From assembly GCA_002423185.1 (NCBI GenBank), contig DIUX01000006.1:248235-312234 (forward strand): DNA of 64,000 nt, written 5' to 3'. A program made the position numbers and the translations under genes. The notes under the pieces are model-generated. The model saw only the letters and a list, made by a program, of their open reading frames with translations. It was not told where the DNA came from and did not search any database. This document shows, piece after piece, positions 9,534-18,834 of the stretch. Every line of letters starts with the position of its first letter. The first letter of the stretch is position 1. This DNA comes from Micavibrio sp. UBA6147. Lineage in GTDB: Bacteria > Pseudomonadota > Alphaproteobacteria > Micavibrionales > UBA1664.

Positions 9534-10556
9534 TTATAGCCAGCCGGATAATTCGCGGCGGATCAGATTGCTCAGAAAATCAATATGCGCGGGGGCGTCA
9601 TTCAGGCACGGAATATAGGTGAATGTTTCACCGCCCTTCTCCAAAAAGGATTCGCGCAGGCCGATATTGATTTCCTCGAGCGTTTCAACACAATCGGACA
9701 CAAAGGCCGGCGACACAATCGCCACATGCTTTGCGCCCTGCTCCGCCAGTTTTTCAATCGTTTTGTCGGTATAGGGTTGCACCCATTCGGTGGGGCCAAA
9801 ACGGGACTGGAAGGTTGTTGTCCATTTGTCGTGCGGCCAGTCCAAAGCCTCGCGCACCAAACGCGATGTTTTCTGGCAAAAGCAATGATATGGGTCGCCC
9901 TGCATCAGATATTTCTTCGGCAAACCGTGGAATGACGCGACGATGTGGTCGGGCGCGGACGGTAATGTTGAAAGGTGATCGGTGATGGACGCCGCCAAAA
10001 TCCGTATATAGTCGGGGTCGTCATGCCATGCGGGGGCGGTGCGTATAGCGGGTTGACGGTGCATGGTCTTGAGCGCGTCAAAAGCCTTGTCATAGGCCGT
10101 GGCGGTGGTGCAGGCGCTGTATTGCGGATAGAGGGCAAACAGCATGATCCGTGTGCATCCTTGGGCAACCAAGGCATCCAACCCCGTCTTCGTGGAGGGG
10201 TTGCCATAGCGCATCGCCCAATCAAACACCAAATCAGGATAGTCTTTTTGCACATTGGCGGCGATTTTTTCGCATTGGCTGCGCGTATAGGTGCGCAAGG
10301 GGGATTCATCAAGCTCCTTGTTCCAGATGGAGGCATAGGCGTGACCGCTCTTGGACGGGCGGGTGGTCAGGATGATGCCCTGAAGCAGCGGTTGCCAAAA
10401 CAGCGGTGAGGCCTGAATAATGCGGCGGTCGCTCAAAAACTCGCTTAAATAACGCCGCATCGACCAGTAATCCGTCCCGTCCGGCGTGCCGAGATTCAGC
10501 AGCAAAACACCCGTTTTCGGGGTTTTAACCGGCGGATGATCAGAAGGAAGTGACAT
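9534..10556 (-). CDS. hemH: ferrochelatase
   Basis: The 340-aa protein inserts Fe2+ into protoporphyrin IX, the last step of haem synthesis. Visible hallmarks are TGVLLLNLGTPDG near the N-terminus, LFALYPQYSACTTA, ASFHGLPKKYLMQGDPY with the metal-binding His, TFQSRFGPTEWVQPYTD, and SPAFVSDCVETLEEINIGLR with the conserved acidic metal-transfer residues. Length is normal for bacterial ferrochelatase. It converges on the FtsH-like gene and shares its terminator. No ICE/Irr-like box could be seen upstream. Confidence 0.95.
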   Translation of the reverse strand: MSLPSDHPPVKTPKTGVLLLNLGTPDGTDYWSMRRYLSEFLSDRRIIQASPLFWQPLLQGIILTTRPSKSGHAYASIWNKELDESPLRTYTRSQCEKIAANVQKDYPDLVFDWAMRYGNPSTKTGLDALVAQGCTRIMLFALYPQYSACTTATAYDKAFDALKTMHRQPAIRTAPAWHDDPDYIRILAASITDHLSTLPSAPDHIVASFHGLPKKYLMQGDPYHCFCQKTSRLVREALDWPHDKWTTTFQSRFGPTEWVQPYTDKTIEKLAEQGAKHVAIVSPAFVSDCVETLEEINIGLRESFLEKGGETFTYIPCLNDAPAHIDFLSNLIRRELSGWL

Positions 10557-10667
10557 AAAAAACCTTTCGTGAAAACGGGAGTGATGCTGTATAGCGTTCG
10601 GTCATATGCTGCGAACAATACGCAAAAAAGCGTTTATCCGAAACTTAAAAACGCTTAATCTAGGGCT

Positions 10668-10868
10668 ATGAAGAATGGTTTTGCCCCTGTTGCAACATTA
10701 TGGCCGCGCTTAAGAGCCCTTAAGGCGCAATTTCGCGACCCCGAACAACGCAAAATCCTCGCCAAGACATCGTTCAAATTATTTGTCGTGTACCACATTA
10801 TCAAGGGCACGATCACCACTGTTTTCATCTGGTTACCGTTGTTGTTTTTATGGCTTCAGGGGCGATAA
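10668..10868 (+). CDS. small single-pass membrane protein, unknown
   Basis: The 66-aa product has a basic N-terminal half (PRLRALKAQFRDPEQRKIL) followed by a hydrophobic stretch of about 25 residues (KLFVVYHIIKGTITTVFIWL). It looks like a one-helix inner-membrane protein with its N-terminus in the cytoplasm. TCTAGGGCT precedes the ATG. I do not recognise a family. A short stem (10862-10873) followed by GGTTTTT overlaps the stop and may end the transcript. Confidence 0.6.
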   Translation: MKNGFAPVATLWPRLRALKAQFRDPEQRKILAKTSFKLFVVYHIIKGTITTVFIWLPLLFLWLQGR

Positions 10869-10954
10869 ATCGCGGTTTTTGAGCCTTTTCAAAAAAGTGA
10901 TATATTGTAACAGAAAACCCTTGTTGAAAATCGCGATTGGCTGTTATAAAGAGC

Positions 10955-10983
10955 TTGCCTTTCGGGGCTGTGACCGCTATTAA
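10955..10983 (+). promoter_or_regulatory. candidate promoter of the giant-protein operon
   Basis: TTGCCT (10955-10960) and TATTAA (10978-10983) are separated by exactly 17 bases. The predicted transcript start falls near 10990, just before the Fur-like operator, so a bound repressor would block it. Each hexamer matches consensus at 4 of 6 positions. Confidence 0.45.
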
Positions 10984-10994
10984 ATAGGCACGAA

Positions 10995-11009
10995 TGAAAA
11001 TCATTCTCA
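10995..11009 (+). promoter_or_regulatory. Fur-type operator (7-1-7 inverted repeat)
   Basis: TGAAAAT-C-ATTCTCA matches the 15-bp Fur consensus TGATAATnATTATCA at 12 of the 14 specified positions and is nearly palindromic. It lies directly downstream of the candidate -10 box. A 13/15 identical copy stands upstream of the nfu gene at 20524-20538. Confidence 0.65.
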
Positions 11010-11065
11010 TTTACAGGCTGGCGGGCTGATTTCTCTGTTTTTTGGGGCTTAGGCCTGTGATTTTA

Positions 11066-11171
11066 GTGCGCTGGTTTGGCACTTTGATTTGATGCGCTGG
11101 CTTTGACGCTCTGGTTTGGCGCTCTGGCTTTAACACTCTGATTTGTGACACTCGTTTGTAACACTTGGATA
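11066..11171 (+). repeat. degenerate 13-14 bp tandem repeat in the 5' leader
   Basis: About eight imperfect units of the type GCGCTCTGGTTTG run head to tail from 11066 to just before the ATG at 11181 (unit starts 11066, 11079, 11092, 11105, 11119, 11132, 11146, 11159). Pairs form a 27-bp higher period. With the promoter and operator above, this fills the 312-bp gap between 10868 and 11181. Confidence 0.8.
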
Positions 11172-11180
11172 TTGCGATTT

Positions 11181-11657
11181 ATGGCGTTCGATTTCGAAAC
11201 TCTGGTTCGTGAAGCCACCACATCCCCCGCAGCCCGCCAAGAGGCCGCGCGGCAAGGCAAGGCTTTGCCAAGTGCCGCGAATGATTCGCCCGCTTCGCCT
11301 GATGCACTCCTGCCTTCTGCGCCGCCTGAGCCGACCCTCACCGCCGATATATTGCTCTCGGAGCAAGGGATCAGCAGCCGTATCTGGGACCAACCCGTGC
11401 CGAGAAAAGTTCAAGCCGCGCTTGACCGCTTGCTGGAACATTTGCGCGACACCGCCAGCGCCCCGAATATCATGGCGAAGGGCAGCCCGCTTCAGGTCTG
11501 CACCAAAATCATCACGACCTTACAAGCCGCCCTGCCCGTGCATATGCATAAAGACCTTGATGTCGTGCTTGACCACGCCATCACCTATATTTGCGATTAT
11601 TGCGAAGCCTCCGGCACGGCGTCCCTGTCCTTGAATTTCGAATTCAAGCGCGGTTAA
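11181..11657 (+). CDS. 158-aa protein of unknown function, first gene of the giant-protein operon
   Basis: It starts MAFDFETLVREATTSPAARQ at an ATG directly after the tandem repeats; no good ribosome site is visible there. Residues 1-55 are Ala/Pro-rich and probably flexible. Residues 60-158 look like a helical domain (VPRKVQAALDRLLEHL, SPLQVCTKIITTLQAALPVH, VVLDHAITYICDYCEASGTA) ending in a strand (SLSLNFEFKRG). The CDYC pair could bind metal. It has no signal peptide and I recognise no family. The stop is 21 bp from the start of the 2362-aa gene, whose ribosome site (GGAAGGGG) lies in that gap, so one transcript is likely. Confidence 0.75.
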   Translation: MAFDFETLVREATTSPAARQEAARQGKALPSAANDSPASPDALLPSAPPEPTLTADILLSEQGISSRIWDQPVPRKVQAALDRLLEHLRDTASAPNIMAKGSPLQVCTKIITTLQAALPVHMHKDLDVVLDHAITYICDYCEASGTASLSLNFEFKRG

Positions 11658-11678
11658 GGAAGGGGTCGAAGCAGCATC

Positions 11679-14600
11679 ATGTCACAAAACGCAACCGCCC
11701 GCGAATACAGCGCCCTCCCCGCGATTATCGACCGCGACCGCCTGAATTTCGTCCTGCCCCACAGCGGCGCGGATGTGTCGAACGTTGCCAAAATCCTGAC
11801 CGAAATGGGGGGCATCAAAAAAGCCCGCCAATATAATATGAAGGGCATGGGCACCGTGACCTCGTTCGGCGACCTTGGGGCATTTTTGTCGCTCGGCCAC
11901 ACGCCGCATTTCGAATGTGTCGCAGAGGCCATCGAGCATGACGACCTCAATGACCCGTCGATGGATTTGAAGCTAGACCTTGATATTCTCCGCGCCTTTG
12001 GCCCGCAAGCCGCGCAAATCGCCCCCGCCATCGCCGAAATGGTCGAAGACGCCCGCGCCGCCCTTGCCGCCGGTGATGGTGATGCGTTGAAGGGTTTAAG
12101 CGACCTCACCGCCCTTGTCGAAACATTGGCCGAGATCAAGAAAATTGAGCGTGCCGTCGGCACGTTGGACAGCGTGTTCGAAGGCAAAATGCCCGAGGCC
12201 CTGCAATCCCGCATTGAAACCGCCATGGCGAGCCTTGGCGACAAAGCCGGCGCCCTGACCATCAAGGCGATGGATCGCGGCAAATTGCCGCCGCAAATTC
12301 CGGTGATGGTCGCGGCGCGGCTCAGCACCCTCGCCGCCCGTTTTGAAATTCCGACCATCGCGACCATCCTGCGTAAAATCGAAACGCGGATGCAGCCGGC
12401 GCAAGCCTTGGAAACCAGCGCGATGGACCTTATCGCCGGATTACACGCCGCGCTCAAAGACGATGGCCTTGCGCCTGAGCTGCGCGAGCAAATCGAGGCG
12501 ACACTTGAACGCCTTGAAAACACGGACGAAGGCAAGGCTTTGAGCTTTGACGACACGAAGGCGCTGCGCGACCTTGTGCAAACCATCACTGCCGCCGGTG
12601 TGAAAGCATTGCCGCCTGCGACTCTTGCGCTGCTTGAGCCTTTGGTTGCGAAAATCGACATATTGCTGGACGCCAACACGGTGTTCAAGGCCGCCAAACT
12701 CGGCCTTCCCGTTGCGCAAATGCAGGCGATTGAAATCATGCAAGTGCAGATGGACGCGCTCAAACAAACCCTGATTGAGGCCACAGCCGACACACCGGAC
12801 GGCAGTGAACCCGCCCTCAGCCCCGAATTGCTCGAAGCCCGCATCGAGGCCATCGACTCCGCCATCGCCAAACTCGACAGCAATCCGGGGAGCCTTGAGG
12901 CGATTCATGAAATTATTGCTTTGCAGGTGGCGATTGCTGGGGATATTGCGAAGATGCCGGAAGGGATTGTTTTGCAACCGCTGCAAGCCGTTGCCGAAGC
13001 GCTTGCGGTTCAGGCGGAGGCTATTCGGCCTGTGCAGGAGCAACTCACCGCCCAAGCTATGGGCATTGAGGTTGAGCAGGTGCGGGCGATTGTTGGTACG
13101 CTTGAGGTGTTGGAAACGGCGAAAGCCAGTTTGCCTGCCGCAGAGGCCAGCGCCCCAGATGCGCCCGCCACAATTGCGGAGCGGATTGAAGCGGCGATTG
13201 AAATGCTCAAAACCAATCCGGGGAGCCTTGAGGCGATCCATGAAATTATTGCTTTGCAGGCGGTGATTGCTGCCGATATTGCCAAAGCACCGGATGGGGC
13301 AGCGCCGCTCCAAGCCGTTGCCGAGGCGCTTGCGGTTCAGGCGGAGGCTGTTCGCCCTGTGCAAGAACAATTGACTGCTCAGGCTATGGGGATTGAGGTT
13401 GAGCAGGTTCGCGCGATTGTGAATACGCTCGAAGTGCTCGAAACGGCGAAAGCCAGTTTGCCAGTTGTTGAGGTTAGTACTTCCGATGCGCCCGCCACTA
13501 TCGCCGAGCGCATCGAAGCGGCGATTGAAACTCTCAAGAACAATCCGGCGAGTATTGAGGCAATTCATGAAATTATTGCTTTGCAAGCCGCCATTGCCGC
13601 GGATATTGCGAAGGCACCGGAAGCCGCCGCGCCGTTGCAAGCTGCTGCGGAGGCGCTTGCGGTTCAGGCGGAGGCTGTACGCCCTGTGCAAGAGCAATTG
13701 ACTGCTCAGGCTATGGGGATTGAGGTTGAGCAGGTGCGGGCGATTGTGAATACGCTCGAAGTGCTCGAAACGGCGAAAGCCAGTTTGCCAGTTGTTGAGG
13801 TTAGTACTTCCGATGCGCCCGCCACTATCGCCGAGCGCATCGAAGCGGCGATTGAAACTCTCAAGAACAATCCGGCGAGTATTGAGGCAATTCACGAGAT
13901 TATTGCTTTGCAAGCCGCCATTGCCGTGGATATTGCAAAAATGCCGGAGGCCGCCGCGCCGTTGCAGGCTGCTGCCGAAGCGCTTGCGGTTCAGGCGGAG
14001 GCTGTTCGCCCTGTGCAGGAGCAATTGACGGCGCAAGCCATGGGGATTGAGGTTGAGCAAGTTCGCGCGATTGTGAATACGCTTGAAGTGCTGGAAACGG
14101 CGAAGGCTGCTCTGCCTGTTGCGGAGGTTAGTATGCCTGATGCACCAGCCACTATCGCGGAACGGATTGAGGCGGCGATTGAGACGTTAAAATCTAATCC
14201 GGCGAGTATTGAGGCAATTCACGAGATTATTGCTTTGCAAGCCGCCATTGCCGTGGATATTGCAAAAATGCCGGAGGCCGCCGCGCCGTTGCAGGCTGCT
14301 GCCGAAGCGCTTGCGGTTCAGGCGGAAGCCGTTCGGCCTGTGCAGGAGCAACTCACCGCCCAAGCTATGGGCATTGAGGTTGAGCAGGTTCGGGCGATTG
14401 TTGGTACGCTCGAAGTTTTGGAAACCGCAAAGGCTGCTTTGCCAGTTGCAGAGGTTAGCGCCCCAGATGCGCCCGCCACGATTGCGGAGCGGATTGAGGC
14501 GGCGATTGAGACGTTAAAATCTAATCCGGCGAGTATTGAGGCAATTCACGAGATTATTGCTTTGCAAGCGGCGATTGCTGTGGATATTGCCAAGGCACCG

Positions 14601-17600
14601 GAAGGCTCCGCGCCGTTGCAAGCTGCTGCGGAGGCGCTTGCGGTGCAAGCCGATGCTATTCGGCCTGTGCAGGAACAATTGACGGCGCAGGCTATGGGGA
14701 TTGAGGTTGAGCAGGTTCGCGCAATTGTGAATACGCTTGAGGTGTTGGAAACGGCGAAGGCTGCTCTGCCTGTTGCGGAGGTTAGCGCCCCAGATGCGCC
14801 CGCCACGATTGCGGAGCGGATTGAGGCGGCGATTGAGACGTTAAAATCTAATCCGGCGAGTATTGAGGCGATTCATGAGATTATTGCCTTGCAGGCGGTG
14901 ATTGCTGCCGATATTGCGAAGGCACCGGAAGGGGCAGCGCCGCTCCAAGCCGTTGCCGAAGCGCTTGCGGTTCAGGCGGAGGCTGTTCGGCCTGTGCAGG
15001 AACAATTGACGGCGCAGGCTATGGGGATTGAGGTTGAGCAGGTTCGCGCAATTGTGAATACGCTTGAGGTGCTCGAAACGGCGAAGGCTTCCTTGCCTGT
15101 TGCGGAGGCTCGCGCCCCTGATGCGCCAGCCAGTGTTGCAGAGCGGATTGAGGCGGCGATTGACATTCTGAAGACCGACCCGAAAAATCTGGATGCGCTT
15201 GTGGCTTTGAGTGCGCTTAGTGTTGAGAGTGTGGCGGTGAACGCGAAGGATGGCGGCGTTTCGGAAGGCTCGCCACTGGCTTTGCTCGCGGAAAGATTGC
15301 AAGAGGCGGCGGCTCCTGTTATTGCGCTTCAACAAGAGGCCATTGCGCAGAAACTGGATATTTCGGTCAATGATGTTCAAGACCTTGTTGGCCTTATTAA
15401 CGCGGCTAAAAATGCGGTGGAGCCTGCTCCGTTGGCTGCGGCTCCGGCTGCGGCCGCGATTGATTCTTCGAAACTTCCTGCCGAGGCATCGCCACTAAGC
15501 GCTAGCGGTGAAAAGATGCAGGCTGCGTTGGAGGTTTTGATCGCCGATCCTACGAATATAGCGGCTTTGAAAGACCTTGCACAGGCTCGGACGGACATCG
15601 CAGCCTTGGTGAGTGAAGCCGCGGTGCCTCAGAGCGTTGAGGCTGCTGCGCCTGTGACATCTGCGGCATCTGTGGCATCTGTGGCAGCGGATCCTGCGCA
15701 AAAAGCTGAGGCTGCTAGCCCGATCAAGACGCCGGAGCCTTCGGGTCTTAAGGCGCTTGACGCGCTTATCGAAGCCCGTGTCCAGACATTGGCGACGCAG
15801 GTTGATTTGCCCGCTCAAGAAATTCGTGCGGCGCTGGGCGGTGATAAGGAGGCTCAGGCGCTCATCACAAAAACCGCGGAGTCCAGAACCGTTACATCGC
15901 TTGAAACCTTGTCGACGGCTTTGGCTGCGACCAGCCCTTTGCTTGCCACGCGCATTGAATCGATCGTGACCGAAATTCGTGCGCAAGGGCTTGAAAAGGC
16001 GCTCGCCAAAGACCCTGATATTGCCGTTGTTCTGGCGGCACTCTCACAAGAATCGCCTGCTCAGGCTAAGCAAAATATTGGGGCTGCCGGCGTCGAAAGC
16101 GTGGATATTACGGTTCTTGGCGCGGTGATGGCTGACCCTGCGCTGCGCGCTGCGGTTGCCGATGCGAAGACTATGATTGACCTGTCTGCGGCGGTTGCTC
16201 CGCCCCCTGTTGCGGCGGCGGCGACCGAGAATGTTGTTGCGGCGGCTACGCCGCCTGTCGCAGCGCCTGATGCACCCGCCGCTGCGGGTGCTGGCGAAGC
16301 ACCTGCACAACATGCACCCGCTCCAAACGCCCCCGATGTTATGAGCATGGCGACGCCATCCGCGGTGAAAAATGACGCGGCGAAAGGTGAAGCGCGGGTT
16401 GAGGGTGCGGCGGCAGAGGCACCGAAGGCAGAGAAAGCCGGAGCGGAGAAGCCGGTTGCGGATGCGCCGAAAGATGATGCGGTGAAGGCTGAAACGGTGA
16501 AGGCTGGGGCGCGAGATGAGAGTGTCGCTACGGATGCGCCAAAGACTCAAGATACGGCGGGGCAGACGGCAACTGCGGCGGAGTCCGAGCCTGTGCGTCC
16601 TGCGAATGATGCGGTGAAGGCTGAGGCGAAAGCTCGGGCGGCGGAAGCTGAGGTGAGCCCCGCAGCGCAGCCGGATTTGAAAACGCCTGATGCAAAAGGA
16701 CAGGATACAAAAGGACAGGACGCAAAAGGACAGGATACGAAAACTCCGGACGCCAAGGCGCAAGAGAGCAAGACACAAGACGCCAAGGCGGCGGAAAATC
16801 TGGCACAAGGAAATGACACGCCCGCAGCGCAGACCGATACGGCACCCGCCGCACATGCGGTTAAAGAGCCAGTGAACAAGCCTTCAGAGCCGCAATCGCA
16901 ACACCCTCAAGCCCCCGCGCAGACACAAAAAGAGACACAAGAAGAGGCACCGAAGAGCGCTTCTAAACAAGAGGCGCCGAAACAACAGGATGGCGTGAAG
17001 CAGGACGGCGCGGCGCAAGCCTCCCCCCGTGCGCAAGAGGAGGCTCCGCTGGGTTCTTCCAAGCAAGAAGCGCCGAAACATCAAGATGGTGCCAAGCAAG
17101 ACGGCGCGACGCAACCTTCCGCGCGTGGGCAAGGGGAAACTCCACAAGCATCGGCGAAACAAGACGTTCCGCAGCAAGGCGGCGTTAAGCCAGAGGCCGT
17201 TCATCAAGCCGGAGCCAAACAAGATGGCGTTGCACAAGACGTTGGGGCGAAGCAGGAGAGTGTTAAACGGGACACTATGAAGCAAGACGTGCCGCAGCAG
17301 GACGGCGCGACGCAGACTTCCGCGCGGGCGCAGGGGGAGACTCCGCAAGCATCGGCGAAACAAGACGTTCCGCAGCAAGGTGGTGTTAAGCCAGAAACTG
17401 GTCATCAAGCCGGAGCCAAACAAGATGGCGTTGCACAAGACGTTGGGGCAAAGCAGGAAGGTGTTAAACACGATTCTGTAAAGCAGGAAGTGCCGCAGCA
17501 GCAGGGCGGGGCGAAGCAGGACGCTGTTCATCAAGGTGGCGTCAAGCAAGACGAAGGCGTGAAAGTGGACGCGGCGAAGAAAAATGACGCGCCGACACAG

Positions 17601-18767
17601 GATGCACCAAAGCAGGATGCACCAAAGCAAAATGATGTGCCGAAACAAGAGGCGCAGGGGCAGCAGCCATCACAGGCGCAGCCAGTGCAGCCAGAGCAAT
17701 CGCAGCCGCAGCCACAACAAGGGTCACAACAAGAGCCACAACCGCAAGCACAACAACAGCCGCAGCAAGAACAGCAAAAGCAGCAAGACAACAAACCGGC
17801 CTGTAATGGTGGGCCGGATTGCCCGCATTGCAAGGCGGATTTCAACAAAAACGCCTCCGGCAACGGACAAGCGCCGAACCAGAGCTTCACCGCCGATGCC
17901 GCCCATAATGCGGCTCAGAATCCCGCCCAGAATCCCGCTATGTCGATGCCGACCAATATGAACATCAACACGCAAACCGGCACCATCACCGTGACCGCGG
18001 AAACGCCGCAAGGCGTGCGCGAAGAACGCGTTTACACACGCGAAGACATGACGCGCGACACGTCGGCGCAACAAGAAACAACCCAACGCCTTGAAAAAGA
18101 CGGGTTCATCCAACAAAACGCGCAGGAAGAACGCGCCCTTGAACAGGCCATGGCACAACAACAGCCACAACAGCAACAGCCCCAGCAACCAGAGCAAAGC
18201 CATGTTCATCACCACCATGACGGGCATAATCATAACCATGGTCATGACCACGGGCATAGCCATGGCCAACAAGCCCAGCCGCAGACGCAGCAAGAATTCA
18301 GCCTGAAAGAAGAATTCCACAAATGCGGCCCCGATTGCTGGCACAACGCATCCACCGCAGCGTTTGAAACACAAACGCAAAGCGCCGTATCGTACGGAAG
18401 CACGTCACAGGAATACGCAAAAATAGACGTCAAAGACATTGACTTTGCACCCATGCCAACGCAACCAGCGCCCGCACGACCAGAACCGATGCAAGCAGAA
18501 CCGGCCGCGCACAGCCATAGTGAGCCGCACACGGATTCACCGTTCCGCCCGATGAACGATAATGGCGGCGGCGGCGCACCAACACAGCCGACCGACCCGA
18601 TCAAGAGCGCCGTTGATGAACATCCTTGCTCTGGCCTGTGCGGAACATGCAAAAAATGCTTTGTCGAAGCCGCAAGCGTGAAAGAGCAAATCGACATTAA
18701 AACCGATCTTGAGATTGAAAAGCTCCTTAAAGAAGCCTCTGCCCCCAAGAAACGTAAACTTGGCTGA
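11679..18767 (+). CDS. giant 2362-aa cytoplasmic repeat protein with Cys/His clusters
   Basis: I recognise no family. Regions in order: a globular or helical N-domain (1-387); seven Ala/Glu-rich 109-aa repeats (388-1155; consensus parts EAIHEIIALQAAIA, VRPVQEQLTAQAMGIEVEQV); one or two decayed repeats (1156-1400); Ala-rich helices to about 1550; a long low-complexity Ala/Lys/Asp then Lys-Gln-Asp region including a 67-aa duplication; a Gln/Pro-rich stretch; Cys cluster CNGGPDCPHC (2042-2051); a small domain (TGTITVTAETPQGVREERVY); a His-rich run (2175-2196); KCGPDCWH (2215-2222); CSGLCGTCKKC (2317-2327); and a basic end (KKRKLG). There is no signal peptide or membrane segment, so it is predicted cytoplasmic. 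The Cys/His groups suggest metal binding; the repeats suggest a long helical rod. Both roles are inferred. Confidence 0.85.
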   Translation: MSQNATAREYSALPAIIDRDRLNFVLPHSGADVSNVAKILTEMGGIKKARQYNMKGMGTVTSFGDLGAFLSLGHTPHFECVAEAIEHDDLNDPSMDLKLDLDILRAFGPQAAQIAPAIAEMVEDARAALAAGDGDALKGLSDLTALVETLAEIKKIERAVGTLDSVFEGKMPEALQSRIETAMASLGDKAGALTIKAMDRGKLPPQIPVMVAARLSTLAARFEIPTIATILRKIETRMQPAQALETSAMDLIAGLHAALKDDGLAPELREQIEATLERLENTDEGKALSFDDTKALRDLVQTITAAGVKALPPATLALLEPLVAKIDILLDANTVFKAAKLGLPVAQMQAIEIMQVQMDALKQTLIEATADTPDGSEPALSPELLEARIEAIDSAIAKLDSNPGSLEAIHEIIALQVAIAGDIAKMPEGIVLQPLQAVAEALAVQAEAIRPVQEQLTAQAMGIEVEQVRAIVGTLEVLETAKASLPAAEASAPDAPATIAERIEAAIEMLKTNPGSLEAIHEIIALQAVIAADIAKAPDGAAPLQAVAEALAVQAEAVRPVQEQLTAQAMGIEVEQVRAIVNTLEVLETAKASLPVVEVSTSDAPATIAERIEAAIETLKNNPASIEAIHEIIALQAAIAADIAKAPEAAAPLQAAAEALAVQAEAVRPVQEQLTAQAMGIEVEQVRAIVNTLEVLETAKASLPVVEVSTSDAPATIAERIEAAIETLKNNPASIEAIHEIIALQAAIAVDIAKMPEAAAPLQAAAEALAVQAEAVRPVQEQLTAQAMGIEVEQVRAIVNTLEVLETAKAALPVAEVSMPDAPATIAERIEAAIETLKSNPASIEAIHEIIALQAAIAVDIAKMPEAAAPLQAAAEALAVQAEAVRPVQEQLTAQAMGIEVEQVRAIVGTLEVLETAKAALPVAEVSAPDAPATIAERIEAAIETLKSNPASIEAIHEIIALQAAIAVDIAKAPEGSAPLQAAAEALAVQADAIRPVQEQLTAQAMGIEVEQVRAIVNTLEVLETAKAALPVAEVSAPDAPATIAERIEAAIETLKSNPASIEAIHEIIALQAVIAADIAKAPEGAAPLQAVAEALAVQAEAVRPVQEQLTAQAMGIEVEQVRAIVNTLEVLETAKASLPVAEARAPDAPASVAERIEAAIDILKTDPKNLDALVALSALSVESVAVNAKDGGVSEGSPLALLAERLQEAAAPVIALQQEAIAQKLDISVNDVQDLVGLINAAKNAVEPAPLAAAPAAAAIDSSKLPAEASPLSASGEKMQAALEVLIADPTNIAALKDLAQARTDIAALVSEAAVPQSVEAAAPVTSAASVASVAADPAQKAEAASPIKTPEPSGLKALDALIEARVQTLATQVDLPAQEIRAALGGDKEAQALITKTAESRTVTSLETLSTALAATSPLLATRIESIVTEIRAQGLEKALAKDPDIAVVLAALSQESPAQAKQNIGAAGVESVDITVLGAVMADPALRAAVADAKTMIDLSAAVAPPPVAAAATENVVAAATPPVAAPDAPAAAGAGEAPAQHAPAPNAPDVMSMATPSAVKNDAAKGEARVEGAAAEAPKAEKAGAEKPVADAPKDDAVKAETVKAGARDESVATDAPKTQDTAGQTATAAESEPVRPANDAVKAEAKARAAEAEVSPAAQPDLKTPDAKGQDTKGQDAKGQDTKTPDAKAQESKTQDAKAAENLAQGNDTPAAQTDTAPAAHAVKEPVNKPSEPQSQHPQAPAQTQKETQEEAPKSASKQEAPKQQDGVKQDGAAQASPRAQEEAPLGSSKQEAPKHQDGAKQDGATQPSARGQGETPQASAKQDVPQQGGVKPEAVHQAGAKQDGVAQDVGAKQESVKRDTMKQDVPQQDGATQTSARAQGETPQASAKQDVPQQGGVKPETGHQAGAKQDGVAQDVGAKQEGVKHDSVKQEVPQQQGGAKQDAVHQGGVKQDEGVKVDAAKKNDAPTQDAPKQDAPKQNDVPKQEAQGQQPSQAQPVQPEQSQPQPQQGSQQEPQPQAQQQPQQEQQKQQDNKPACNGGPDCPHCKADFNKNASGNGQAPNQSFTADAAHNAAQNPAQNPAMSMPTNMNINTQTGTITVTAETPQGVREERVYTREDMTRDTSAQQETTQRLEKDGFIQQNAQEERALEQAMAQQQPQQQQPQQPEQSHVHHHHDGHNHNHGHDHGHSHGQQAQPQTQQEFSLKEEFHKCGPDCWHNASTAAFETQTQSAVSYGSTSQEYAKIDVKDIDFAPMPTQPAPARPEPMQAEPAAHSHSEPHTDSPFRPMNDNGGGGAPTQPTDPIKSAVDEHPCSGLCGTCKKCFVEAASVKEQIDIKTDLEIEKLLKEASAPKKRKLG
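12840..15143 (+). repeat. seven tandem 327-bp in-frame repeats (first unit 342 bp)
   Basis: Units start at 12840, 13182, 13509, 13836, 14163, 14490 and 14817, and an eighth, diverged unit begins at 15144. Five or more share long identical blocks; units 3 and 4 are almost the same at DNA level. Each encodes 109 aa (unit 1: 114 aa), so length changes by recombination would stay in frame. Confidence 0.93.
17145..17480 (+). repeat. 201-bp direct duplication inside the Lys/Gln/Asp-rich region
   Basis: The segment beginning CAAGCATCGGCGAAACAAGA at 17145 recurs at 17346, 201 bp (67 codons) later, with few differences. Shorter KGQDT/KGQDA-type repeats lie near 16690-16750. Confidence 0.8.
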
Positions 18768-18801
18768 GCATAGATTCGCCCTGCGCATGACAGGTTTTTT
18801 A

Positions 18802-18831
18802 TTGACATAATGAACGATCATTTCCTATGGT
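18802..18831 (+). promoter_or_regulatory. candidate promoter giving a near-leaderless mRNA
   Basis: A perfect TTGACA (18802-18807) is followed after 18 bases by TATGGT (18826-18831). The predicted start of transcription is about 18838, at the second of two adjacent ATG codons (18835, 18838). No ribosome-binding site lies between. Confidence 0.45.
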
Positions 18832-18834
18832 CGA

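Noticed and set aside
12441..14060. A 539-codon leftward frame across the repeats
   Set aside because: It mirrors the periodic coding of the giant gene (Asn/Arg/Leu-rich), has no ribosome site and no recognisable motif.
12840..15143. CRISPR-like regular repeats
   Set aside because: The 327-bp units are contiguous, in frame and coding, without spacers.
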